DNA of 64,000 nt from Alloactinosynnema sp. L-07. Its GTDB lineage: Bacteria; Actinomycetota; Actinomycetes; Mycobacteriales; Pseudonocardiaceae. The stretch covers positions 4,898,001 through 4,962,000 of the forward strand of contig NZ_LN850107.1 of assembly GCF_900070365.1 (NCBI RefSeq), written 5' to 3'. Positions 1-9,029 of this stretch are shown here, piece by piece. Each line of letters begins with the position of its first letter. The stretch's first letter is position 1. A program made the translations under genes and the position numbers. The notes under the pieces are model-generated. The model did no database searches. It saw only the letters and a program-made list of their open reading frames with translations, and had not been told where the DNA came from.

Positions 1-498
1 CTTGGCCGGGTGCTCCTTTTCCCGGACTACGCGACCTGGGAGGTTGTCAGCCTGGTCGTCGGTCCAGCGCTGCTGCTCGGGGAGTTCGGGCATCCCCTCG
101 AACTCGGGTGCGTCGAGCACCGCGAGCTGTGCGGACCGCCTGCCGTTGACAGCGGCGGTCGCCTCCGCGACGGAGGCCGGGCTGCGTCGCCCGTGGTGGA
201 CACGCCTGCGGTCATGCAGGCGGCGAAGCCGGTTCTCGAGTTTCGCCACGGCCTGATCGAGCGCGGCGTAGAAGTCGCCCGCGCACGCCTCGGCGCGAAC
301 GGCGGGGCCGCGGCCCACACCGGTGATCTCGACCCGCTGGCAGTTCTTGAGCTGCCTGCGGTTGGGCTCATGGAACAGCTCCACGTCGAAACGGATGACC
401 TTGCGGTCGTACCGTTGCATCCGGGTCAGCTTGTCCTCGACGTGCACTCGGTAGTGATCCGGCACCTCGACGTTACGGCCCTTAACCACGATGTCCAT
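1..498 (-). CDS. hpf: Ribosome hibernation-promoting factor, long form (partial, 3' end outside window)
   Basis: Reads leftward from an ATG at 496-498, preceded by a GGGAGG ribosome site, and stays open for 166 codons to the window edge. The N-terminus (MDIVVKGRNVEVPDHYRVHV) and the following HEPNRR and CAGDFYAALD stretches match the S30AE/YfiA domain that docks in the small-subunit decoding site. The charged linker and a further region lead toward the dimerisation domain of long HPF, which is not fully seen. Family knowledge: it dimerises 70S ribosomes into inactive 100S particles under stress. It is the last minus-strand gene after the comF-like gene, with a 510-bp gap that suggests its own promoter. 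M. tuberculosis Rv3241c is the positional equivalent from memory. Confidence 0.92.
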   Translation of the reverse strand, partial: MDIVVKGRNVEVPDHYRVHVEDKLTRMQRYDRKVIRFDVELFHEPNRRQLKNCQRVEITGVGRGPAVRAEACAGDFYAALDQAVAKLENRLRRLHDRRRVHHGRRSPASVAEATAAVNGRRSAQLAVLDAPEFEGMPELPEQQRWTDDQADNLPGRVVREKEHPAK

Positions 499-699
499 AC
501 ACGAACCTCCCTCGCTGCTTGCGAGCCTTGGATCTCTCCGCCGAAAACATTGGCGGCGCCGGTATGTCTGGGATTCGACGTCCAGAACGGGGCGTGACCT
601 GGGGAGACTCCGCTCCCGGAGATTCAGCGCTCCACCGGCACCAGGGTCATGGGCGCTTCGCCTCCTCCCTGCCAACGGGAACGTTGATAGTGCGGCACG

Positions 700-763
700 C
701 TAGTCCGGGTTTCGGTTCCGCAACAGCCCCCGACGCGGGGGACATCTGTTGGGGACTAGTTTT
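700..763. other. Nested hairpin in the 510-bp gap between the comF-like gene and hpf
   Basis: The 499-1008 gap contains no convincing gene. Its main structure is nested: CTAGTCC (700-706) pairs with GGACTAG (753-759), CAACAG (721-726) with CTGTTG (746-751), and CCCCC (727-731) with GGGGG (737-741). On the plus strand it is followed by TTTT at 760-763. Both flanking genes run on the minus strand, so it would lie in the hpf leader or end comF transcription. Its role is inference. Nothing else is recognisable in the gap. Confidence 0.45.
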
Positions 764-1008
764 CACCGCGCGCGACGACGTCGCAGGTAGCCAAGGCCAT
801 GCCCCGCGACACGCCCCCGGACGGGTGGCCGAACGTTCACTCAACTGGCGCAATAGCTCCCACTGAGCGGCGTAGGACGATGATGCGAACGGCTTAGTGG
901 TACCTGCTTCCGATGGAGGAACCGGGTCGCTCGCGTCACGCCGCATACTTGGCCAACGGACGCGGGCGGCTGAGGGTTCCCGAACTCAGGTTCACCCGTG
1001 TGGGTGTA

Positions 1009-1644
1009 TCAGATAGTGGCCGTGAAGCTGACCGCGGCGGCCACTGGTATCCCTGCGGCGGCTAGGGCATCGATGCAGGCGGCCATGGTGGCGCCGGTCG
1101 TGATGACGTCGTCGAGGAGGACGACGGGTGTCCCTGGCGGCGGCTTGCGGACGACCGTGAGCGCGCCGTGGAGGTTCGCGGCACGTTGGATGGGGTTCAG
1201 TCCGGCTGAGTCGCGGGTTCGCCAGGCCATCTTGAGCGCTGGGACCACTTGGGCGGTGATTTGGTGGTTTGTGAGGGCTTTGGCGGTGTGTTCGGCGGCT
1301 CGTGCGATGTGGTTTCCGCCCCTCTTTCGTGCGGCTGACCAGCGGGATGGTGCTGGGACCATGGTTACGTCACGGGTTTCCAGGCGGAGCAGGGCTTTGG
1401 CGAAGTGGGCGCCCATGATGGGGGCTAGTTCTCGTCTGCCGTCTTTGTAGGCGATGACGAAACGTCGGGCTGGGCCGTTGTAGGGAGCTAGTGCGTGGGC
1501 TGGGGGTCGCTTTTCCAGGGCTGCTCGGCGGACGGTGAAGAGGCCGTCGGTGGCGTCGGTGCATGGGGTGCACCAGCGGGTGCCTTGGGTGCGGCAGCCT
1601 GCGCAGAAGCGGGGTAGGAGTAGGTCCAGGAGTGCGTTGAGCAT
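1009..1644 (-). CDS. ComF family phosphoribosyltransferase-like protein
   Basis: I chose the internal ATG at 1642-1644 (MLNALLDLLLPRFCAGC); a longer reading to 1731 would run through a tandem repeat. Two N-terminal CxxC pairs (CAGC and WCTPC) form the ComF zinc-ribbon-like segment. The C-terminal half carries the PRPP-binding loop VVLLDDVITTGATM typical of type I phosphoribosyltransferase folds. ComF/GntX relatives are tied to DNA uptake in competent bacteria, but in actinobacteria the role is unknown. It lies downstream of lpqB on the same strand, separated by 162 bp holding the repeat described next. Length (211 aa) is normal for the family. Confidence 0.85.
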   Translation of the reverse strand: MLNALLDLLLPRFCAGCRTQGTRWCTPCTDATDGLFTVRRAALEKRPPAHALAPYNGPARRFVIAYKDGRRELAPIMGAHFAKALLRLETRDVTMVPAPSRWSAARKRGGNHIARAAEHTAKALTNHQITAQVVPALKMAWRTRDSAGLNPIQRAANLHGALTVVRKPPPGTPVVLLDDVITTGATMAACIDALAAAGIPVAAAVSFTATI

Positions 1645-1691
1645 GCGTTCAGCGTGCGGGTGGTCACCGACGGTTCTTGGTGTGGGCGGTC

Positions 1692-1749
1692 GGGTTGTCC
1701 ACAGGCGTGCTTGGCGCGGTCGGTTGTCCACAGGCGTTCTTGGCGCGGT
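1692..1749. repeat. Two 29-bp tandem repeats, each with a DnaA-box-like TTGTCCACA
   Basis: Units 1692-1720 and 1721-1749 differ at only two positions. Each contains TTGTCCACA (1695-1703 and 1724-1732), which equals the preferred DnaA box of high-G+C actinomycetes. The pair sits just upstream of the chosen comF-like start and downstream of lpqB. A degenerate third unit (CGGTTCTTGGTGTGGGCGGT) lies just before. Whether DnaA binds here is inference. Confidence 0.6.
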
Positions 1750-1806
1750 GGGCGCCTGGTTGGGCCCTTGCGTTCTGGGGTGCCGGGGGTGCTGGGGGTG
1801 CTGGCG

Positions 1807-3522
1807 TCAGCCTGGGTAGAAGGGCACTGAGCCGGGGCCCTGGCCGTGGGGGTGCGCTTGCCACAGGGGGCCTGCTTCCTGTGCCGACCACATGCCTGAC
1901 CCGTCCGTCACCACTGCCGGTCTGCTGGGCGACGCCGTGATCGCGGTGATGGGCTGGGTCAGGGTCGAGTAGTTGTAGACGCTGAAGGCGAGACCGTCGA
2001 TCGGCATCTTGACCACGGGAAGCAGGTTCTGCCGGGTGGCCACGATCAGTGCGTCTTTACCCATCCAGTCGACACTGACGGCTTCCTTGATCTTGGCGCC
2101 GTGGAGGGTTCTGGGGAGGCTGATAGATACGGCGTCGTCGGTGCGGACCACGGAGGCGATCTTGATCTCGCCGTTCACGACTGCCGCGACCCGTACGCCG
2201 TCTCGGGACAGGCGGAGTTGGGTGATGGTGCCGCCGTTGGCGGTGAGTTCTGAGGCGTCGACTGAGAGGTCTTCCCAGCCGCCTTGGGGTGTCCTTACCG
2301 CCCTGATGACCACGGTGCCGTCCAGCACCGTCCATGCCTCTCGGCCGCCGTTGTCGCCGTAGAGCCAGGTGGGGCGGGTGAGGGTGGCGGCGGCGGGGTG
2401 GGAGACCTCGGCGAGGTCGGCGTTGAGGGCGCCGATGCGCAGGCGCATGCCCGCGGCCGTGCGCTGGACGATCGCGAGTTGGGTGCCGTCGATGGACTGG
2501 GCGGCGCTGGCTATGTCGTAGGCGCCCGCGCCCGATGGGCCTTCGATGGCCTTGCCGTCGCGCATCGAGTAGATGCGGCCGCCGTGGGCCACGAGGCCGA
2601 GGAGGTCGGGTTTGGGGGTGGTCAGCGCGTCGTAGGAGTCGACGTCGCTGGGGCGCCACTCGACCTGGGGCAGCAAGGGGCGGTCCTGGCTCAGGATGCG
2701 GACCGGGCTGGAGGTGACCTCGCGCAGCGACTCGACGATCTGGGCGGCGATGCGTTTGCGATCCTCGACCGACTTGTCGACCTGGGTCAGGTTGACGACC
2801 ACGGCGCCGCTCTCCAGGACCGCGTTGGTGCGCAGGTTGATCCCGGCCAGCGGGCTGCGCACCGCCGTCTTGAGCGAGTCGGACGCGCCCGCGACCAGCA
2901 GGCGCATGACCCGGTCCTCGAGTCCCTCGCGTGGCTCGTTCTCCACGTAGCGGGGATCGGACACCATCACGCGCTGCTCGGAGTCGAAGAACTGCAGGTT
3001 GACGCGCCGGTATGCGACGTCGAATTTGGACTGGGTGATCAGCAGGTCCGGCGGTGGGGTGGCGATGCGCCACTGTCGGTCGGGCTGCCTGCGGACCACG
3101 ACCCGGTGCTCCAGGCTCTGGGGTTCCGGGGAGAACACATGGTTGTCGCGGAGCCTGCCGACCACGGTCCCGGTGAGCACGACGACCTTCTCGTCCGGGT
3201 TCGCCGGGTCCACGCCGTTCTCCTGGCCGGTGAGCGGCGGCATGGTGAAGTTGTCCTGCAGGATCGTCGGCACCTGGCTGCTCGGCCAGTGCTGGCCCGC
3301 TTCCTCGGTGAGGTAGGTCTTGGCCGCATCGGGGTTGCCCGCGGCGTTGACGAAGTCCTGGACCAGGGAGAACGGGTCGAGGTCGGGGCGCGGCTTGCCT
3401 GGTTTGCTCGGCTCGGTGACGGGCTGGTCGAGCACAACCTTCGGCGGGGTGCGGTCGGGGATGTTCGCGCAGCCCGAGGTGACCGCGGCGAACACCAGCA
3501 CCGCGACGAGCAGCCTGGTCAC
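1807..3522 (-). CDS. lpqB: Lipoprotein LpqB, beta-propeller partner of MtrAB
   Basis: 571 aa starting with GTG at 3520-3522, overlapping the mtrB stop by 4 bp (GTGA). The N-terminus is a lipoprotein signal (MTRLLVAVLVFAAVTSGC) with the lipid-modified Cys at residue 18. The N-terminal half resembles the GerMN-type region of LpqB and the C-terminal half has the repeated beta-strand pattern of its propeller domain. In actinobacteria LpqB is an extracytoplasmic lipoprotein that interacts with the sensor kinase MtrB and affects MtrA phosphorylation and cell-wall homeostasis. The operon order mtrA-mtrB-lpqB is fully conserved here. Confidence 0.95.
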   Translation of the reverse strand: MTRLLVAVLVFAAVTSGCANIPDRTPPKVVLDQPVTEPSKPGKPRPDLDPFSLVQDFVNAAGNPDAAKTYLTEEAGQHWPSSQVPTILQDNFTMPPLTGQENGVDPANPDEKVVVLTGTVVGRLRDNHVFSPEPQSLEHRVVVRRQPDRQWRIATPPPDLLITQSKFDVAYRRVNLQFFDSEQRVMVSDPRYVENEPREGLEDRVMRLLVAGASDSLKTAVRSPLAGINLRTNAVLESGAVVVNLTQVDKSVEDRKRIAAQIVESLREVTSSPVRILSQDRPLLPQVEWRPSDVDSYDALTTPKPDLLGLVAHGGRIYSMRDGKAIEGPSGAGAYDIASAAQSIDGTQLAIVQRTAAGMRLRIGALNADLAEVSHPAAATLTRPTWLYGDNGGREAWTVLDGTVVIRAVRTPQGGWEDLSVDASELTANGGTITQLRLSRDGVRVAAVVNGEIKIASVVRTDDAVSISLPRTLHGAKIKEAVSVDWMGKDALIVATRQNLLPVVKMPIDGLAFSVYNYSTLTQPITAITASPSRPAVVTDGSGMWSAQEAGPLWQAHPHGQGPGSVPFYPG

Positions 3523-5177
3523 TGGGCCACCTCCTCGGGGACCGCGAGCCGCGCCTGGTCGACCGGGGGCAGCGCGAGGGGACTCTCGCCATATTCCTCG
3601 CCTTGCTGTCGCGGCAGCGTGAGCCGGAAGCAGGCGCCGTCGCCCGGCTCGCCCCAGGCGTCGAGGCCGCCGCCGTGCAGGCGGGCGTCCTCCAGGCTGA
3701 TGGCCAGGCCGAGCCCGGTGCCGCCGGTGTGCCGGTTGCGCGACGGGTCGGCCCGCCAGAAGCGGTTGAACACCAAGTCGGCCTCGCCGGTGCGCAGGCC
3801 GACGCCGTGGTCGCGCACGGTGAAGGCGACGGCGTCGTCGGTGGCGGCCAAGCGCAGCTCGACCGGCCTGCCCTCGCCGTGGTCGATGGCGTTGGCCAGC
3901 AGGTTGCGCATGATCCGCTCGACCCGGCGCGACTCGACCTCGGCGATGATCTCTTCCTCTGGCAGCTCCAGCACGATCTCCGAGCCGGACCGCCGCGCGA
4001 TGACCCGGACGGACTCGACCGCACGCCGGGCGATGGCGCGCAGGTCGGCGTACTCGGCGACCAGCTCCTCGACACCCGCGTCGAGGCGGGAGATCTCCAG
4101 CAGGTCGGCCAGCAGCGTCTCGAACCGGTCCAGTTCGTCGACCAGCAGCTCGGTGGAGCGCGCCAGGCCCGCCGGGAACTGCTTGCGGGAGGCGTGCAGC
4201 ACGTCGGCGGCCATGCGGACCGTGGTCAGCGGGGTGCGCAGCTCGTGGGAGACGTCGGAGGTGAAGCGGCGCTGCAGCTGGCCGAACTCCTCAAGCTGGC
4301 GGAACTGCCGCTCGATGCTCTCGGCCATCTCGTTGTAGGACTGAGCCAGGCGTGCCACGTCGTCCTCGCCTGCCACGACCATGCGCTCGTCCAGCTCGCC
4401 GTCGGCGAACCGCTCGGCGGCGCGGGCGGCGCGGCGGACCGGGAGTACCACTTGGCGGGTCACCAGGTTGGTTATGCCCGCGAGCAGCAGCATCAGCACG
4501 ATGCCGCCGACCAGCAAGGTGCTCTGCACGACCTCGACCGTGCGCTGCTCAGCGGTCAGCGGATAGAGCATGTAGAGCTGGAGGGCGGGTGACGCGGTGG
4601 TCACCGGGGCGCCGACCATGAGGAAGGTGATCCGCTCGCCGTCGCGGTCGACGGTGTGGATCTGCGAGACCGTGCGGTTGGCGCTGGTCAGGACGAACTC
4701 GCGCAGCGACTTGGGCACGTCCACGTAGGCGCCCGCGGCCTTGACGTCGCTGAGCGGCAAGCCGACCTGGTCGCTGACCAGAACCGGCTCGAACGCGCCT
4801 GCCGACGCCGTCCCGGCCTGCGGGTCCGGCGACGACGATGTCAGCTTCGTCAGCGCGCTGTTGAGCCTGCTCTGGATGTCCGAGCCCAGCGAGATGCCGA
4901 GCAGCTCACGCTGGGCGACCAGGACGGCGTCGCGGGTCTGGTCGACCGCGGCGCCTTCCTTGGCGCTGATGAGCCGCTCGGTGATCTGGCTCTGCAGCAC
5001 CATGCCCAGGACGAACACGACCGCCGACCCCAGGGCCAGCGTGCTCACCACGACCCGGATCTGCAGCGACCGTCGCCACAGCTCGCCGAACGCGGCGGAG
5101 CGACGCCTGCTTTTCGCGATGACCCTGGTCGCGGCGGCGACGATGGTGCGCAGGTGCCGGGTGAGGAACGCGGTCAC
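3519..5177 (-). CDS. mtrB: Two-component sensor histidine kinase MtrB
   Basis: 552 aa, GTG start at 5175-5177, 10 bp after mtrA. Two membrane segments (about residues 41-61 and 219-240) flank an extracellular sensor region. They are followed by a HAMP segment, the phospho-acceptor box SDVSHELRTPLTT (His near residue 309), the N box RNLLANAIDHG, the G1 motif DHGVG, the F motif FNRFWR and G2 GGTGLGL. All catalytic motifs are intact. MtrB phosphorylates MtrA and links cell-wall synthesis, division and osmotic stress. Its stop overlaps the lpqB start, implying translational coupling. Confidence 0.96.
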   Translation of the reverse strand: MTAFLTRHLRTIVAAATRVIAKSRRRSAAFGELWRRSLQIRVVVSTLALGSAVVFVLGMVLQSQITERLISAKEGAAVDQTRDAVLVAQRELLGISLGSDIQSRLNSALTKLTSSSPDPQAGTASAGAFEPVLVSDQVGLPLSDVKAAGAYVDVPKSLREFVLTSANRTVSQIHTVDRDGERITFLMVGAPVTTASPALQLYMLYPLTAEQRTVEVVQSTLLVGGIVLMLLLAGITNLVTRQVVLPVRRAARAAERFADGELDERMVVAGEDDVARLAQSYNEMAESIERQFRQLEEFGQLQRRFTSDVSHELRTPLTTVRMAADVLHASRKQFPAGLARSTELLVDELDRFETLLADLLEISRLDAGVEELVAEYADLRAIARRAVESVRVIARRSGSEIVLELPEEEIIAEVESRRVERIMRNLLANAIDHGEGRPVELRLAATDDAVAFTVRDHGVGLRTGEADLVFNRFWRADPSRNRHTGGTGLGLAISLEDARLHGGGLDAWGEPGDGACFRLTLPRQQGEEYGESPLALPPVDQARLAVPEEVAQ

Positions 5178-5187
5178 CAGTGGCCTG

Positions 5188-5865
5188 TCACGGAGGGCCC
5201 GCCTTGTACCCGACCCCCCGCACGGTCAGCACGACCTCGGGGTGCTCGGGGTCGCGCTCGACCTTGGACCGCAGCCGCTGCACATGCACGTTGACCAGCC
5301 GCGTGTCGGCGGCGTGGCGGTAGCCCCAGACCTGTTCGAGCAGGACCTCACGGGTGAACACCTGCCGCGGCTTGCGGGCCAGCGCGACCAGCAGGTCGAA
5401 CTCCAGCGGCGTGAGCTGGATGGCCTTGCCGTCGCGCAGGACCTCGTGGCCGGGGACGTCGATGGTCAGGTCGCCGATGCCCAGGGTCTCGGCGGGCTCG
5501 GACTCGGTCCGACGCAGCCGGGCGCGCACCCGGGCGACCAGTTCCTTGGGCTTGAACGGCTTGACCACATAGTCGTCGGCGCCGGACTCCAGGCCCAGCA
5601 CGATGTCGACGGTGTCGCTCTTGGCGGTCAGCATGACGATCGGGACCCCCGACTCGCCGCGGATCGCCTTGCAAACGTCGATGCCGTTCATGCCGGGCAG
5701 CATGAGGTCGAGCAGCACCAGGTCGGGTTTGAGCTCACGCAGCGCGGGCAGCGCACGCGAGCCGTCGGCCACGACGGCGGTGTCGAACCCCTCGCCGCGC
5801 AGCACGATCGTGAGCATCTCGGCGAGAGCCGGGTCGTCGTCCACTACCAGCACACGTGCCTTCAT
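5188..5865 (-). CDS. mtrA: Response regulator MtrA (OmpR/PhoB family)
   Basis: 225 aa from the ATG at 5863-5865; an upstream extension would run into tmk. The receiver domain has DD (residues 9-10), the phosphorylated Asp53 in LLDLMLPG, and the conserved Lys in VVKPFKP. The C-terminal winged helix shows TPLEFDLLVALARKPRQVFTR and the recognition region ADTRLVNVHVQRLRSKVE. MtrA is an essential regulator in mycobacteria that controls cell-wall hydrolases and binds the replication-origin region. It lies 26 bp downstream of tmk, so the unit may read tmk-mtrA-mtrB-lpqB. Confidence 0.97.
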   Translation of the reverse strand: MKARVLVVDDDPALAEMLTIVLRGEGFDTAVVADGSRALPALRELKPDLVLLDLMLPGMNGIDVCKAIRGESGVPIVMLTAKSDTVDIVLGLESGADDYVVKPFKPKELVARVRARLRRTESEPAETLGIGDLTIDVPGHEVLRDGKAIQLTPLEFDLLVALARKPRQVFTREVLLEQVWGYRHAADTRLVNVHVQRLRSKVERDPEHPEVVLTVRGVGYKAGPP

Positions 5866-5891
5866 GAGCACATATTCGCACTGCGCGCGGA

Positions 5892-6533
5892 TTAGGGGGT
5901 GAGCAGGTGCTTCGAGAGTGTCGCGAGGTCGGTCTCGGCGGCCCCGTCGATGACGTGCCACGGGCTGAGGAAGGCACTCGCGGCCAGCCCGTCGTAGACC
6001 TCCGCACACCGCGCCTGAAGGTCGGCGTCGGCCTCCCACTTGTCCTGCTCGCGGTTCTCGGTGCGCTCGCGGTGCTCGGACCGCTCTTTGGCGGTCGCGG
6101 CGGTGACCTTGAGCAGGAGCTGGGCGTGCGGGAGGGGAAGTTCGAAGCGGTCGACCTCGATGGACTTGACCCACTGAACGAACTCGCCGTCCGCGTCCTC
6201 GTGCAGCCGCGCGGCCCCGTAGGCGGCGTTGGAGGAGATGTAGCGGTCGAGCAGGAGGACGTCGGCGGTGTCGAGCTTGAACTGGATGTCGGCGGCGGCG
6301 CCTTGGCGGTCGAGCGCGTAGAGGATGGCCGAGCCGTAGACGGAGTCGCCTAGGGGGCCGAGCTTGCCGTAGAGGCCGTCGCGGACGAGGTCGGCGGTGA
6401 CGCTGCGGCCGTAGCGGGGGAAGGCCATGGTGGCCGTGCGCGCGCCTTGCTCGGCGAAGGCGGCGGTGAGCTTCTCGGCGAGGGTGCGCTTACCGGCCCC
6501 GTCGAGCCCTTCGATGACGATGAGACGACCCAT
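5892..6533 (-). CDS. tmk: Thymidylate kinase (dTMP kinase)
   Basis: 213 aa. The P-loop is IEGLDGAGKRT near the N-terminus; the unusual Arg instead of Ser before the final Thr is also found in the M. tuberculosis enzyme. The DRY motif (LLLDRYISSNAAYGAAR) that binds dTMP and the later lid region are present. It phosphorylates dTMP to dTDP for DNA synthesis. Position beside mtrA matches Rv3247c. The sequence is full length with no sign of damage. Confidence 0.95.
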   Translation of the reverse strand: MGRLIVIEGLDGAGKRTLAEKLTAAFAEQGARTATMAFPRYGRSVTADLVRDGLYGKLGPLGDSVYGSAILYALDRQGAAADIQFKLDTADVLLLDRYISSNAAYGAARLHEDADGEFVQWVKSIEVDRFELPLPHAQLLLKVTAATAKERSEHRERTENREQDKWEADADLQARCAEVYDGLAASAFLSPWHVIDGAAETDLATLSKHLLTP

Positions 6534-6595
6534 GCCGAAGACCCTAACGGTGTCTCGATCGTGTCAGCCGGGGCGTGGTCATCATGAAGGACACC

Positions 6596-7111
6596 ATGTC
6601 CATCCACGCCTTTGTCGACGAGTCCCGCCGCGGATCGCGGTACTACGTCGCAGTAGCCCTGGTCGAGCCTCGACACCTGCGAGAGCTCCGACGTGATGTA
6701 AGAAATCTGCTGCTCCCTGGCCAACGGGAGATCCACTTCAAGAAGGAGAAAGACCCACGGCGGCGGGCTTTGGCCGATTCGTTCGCCCGTCTCCCGGTCG
6801 AGGTGAACATCTACAGCCAGACGTGTCGACGCCACGACGAGACGGCACGCCAAGCGTGCCTGCGAACGGCCGTGGAATTGCTTGGGCACCGAATCAGCAG
6901 GCTCGTGATCGACAGCCGCTCCCATCGCGACGTCATCGACAGCACGACGCTGAGCCGCATCGATCACACGTTCATCTACGAGCACATGAGCACCGGTGAG
7001 CCGCTGCTGTGGATCGCCGATGTCGTGGCTTGGTGCTATGGCGCCGGATCGGAGTGGAGGAAGCGGATCGCGCCGATCGTCTCCGGTGAGGTCGATCTCG
7101 ACGGCCTTTGA
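6596..7111 (+). CDS. DUF3800-like protein (putative RNase H-fold)
   Basis: 171 aa from the ATG at 6596 (MSIHAFVDES), with AAGGA just upstream; ATG 6584 and GTG 6575 are alternatives. FVDES at the start, EIHFKKEKD in the middle and LWIADVVAWCYGAGSEWRKRI near the end follow the layout of DUF3800 proteins, whose acidic residues in DES and IAD are thought to form an RNase H-like active site. No activity is established for this protein. It stands alone on the plus strand between tmk and ahcY, where core genomes have no such gene, and is followed by its own hairpin. Base composition looks less G+C-rich than its neighbours. The family call is inference. Confidence 0.6.
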   Translation: MSIHAFVDESRRGSRYYVAVALVEPRHLRELRRDVRNLLLPGQREIHFKKEKDPRRRALADSFARLPVEVNIYSQTCRRHDETARQACLRTAVELLGHRISRLVIDSRSHRDVIDSTTLSRIDHTFIYEHMSTGEPLLWIADVVAWCYGAGSEWRKRIAPIVSGEVDLDGL

Positions 7112-7119
7112 AAGCGCGA

Positions 7120-7155
7120 AGCCCGAAGGGTGACCGTCCGGACACGCTTCGGGCT
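7120..7155 (+). terminator. Hairpin downstream of the DUF3800-like gene
   Basis: AGCCCGAAG (7120-7128) pairs perfectly with CTTCGGGCT (7147-7155), 9 bp after the stop codon. There is no clear T-tract, which is common in actinobacterial terminators. Confidence 0.6.
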
Positions 7156-7208
7156 CACTTCATCGGCTCAACAGCCTCAGCAAGAGCCACTCTACACCAG
7201 AAAGCCAG

Positions 7209-7269
7209 GACGTCGGTGGGTGAGGCGTTCCCCGTACCCCATTCGGAGAATCCCTCACCCACCGACGTC
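7209..7269. repeat. 17-bp perfect inverted repeat between convergent genes
   Basis: The arm at 7209-7225 (GACGTCGGTGGGTGAGG) is the exact reverse complement of 7253-7269, with a 27-nt spacer. It lies between the plus-strand DUF3800-like gene and the minus-strand ahcY, and is separate from the terminators of both. It could act as a bidirectional barrier or be a small palindromic element. The rest of the 7112-7431 gap holds only the two flanking hairpins. Confidence 0.7.
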
Positions 7270-7384
7270 GTCCACCCCCGGGGCGGCTTCGGGTCCGACG
7301 CACCCCCAGCGCGTCAGAACTATGCAAGATCGGTTAGGGCTATCGATCCGTTACACGTTCTGACGAACTCACCAGAAAAGACGC

Positions 7385-7416
7385 GGCCCCGGCACGCGAG
7401 GTTGCGTGCCGGGGCC
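7385..7416 (-). terminator. Strong terminator hairpin of ahcY
   Basis: A 13-bp perfect GC-rich stem (GGCCCCGGCACGC at 7385-7397 with its complement at 7404-7416) and a 6-nt loop lie 15 bp past the ahcY stop. On the minus strand GCGTCTTTTC follows, giving a short T-run. Confidence 0.85.
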
Positions 7417-7431
7417 AAAAAGATCTTCGCG

Positions 7432-8922
<1,491 letters not shown>

Positions 8923-9029
8923 CGAGTGAATCCTCCAGACTCTGGTCCCTGTCGAACACTACCGTTGTCCGAGGGGACACGGATCGCCCAATGAGGCGTG
9001 ATCGGCCGGATGGGCAACTTGGGAGAGAA

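Noticed and set aside
2284..4338. Long plus-strand open frame of 684 codons opposite lpqB and mtrB
   Set aside because: Antisense shadow of high-G+C codon usage; composition is arbitrary and the minus-strand proteins carry all known motifs.
8923..8990. SAH or SAM riboswitch in the ahcY leader
   Set aside because: The 68-bp region between divergent starts is too short and shows no recognisable aptamer pairing.
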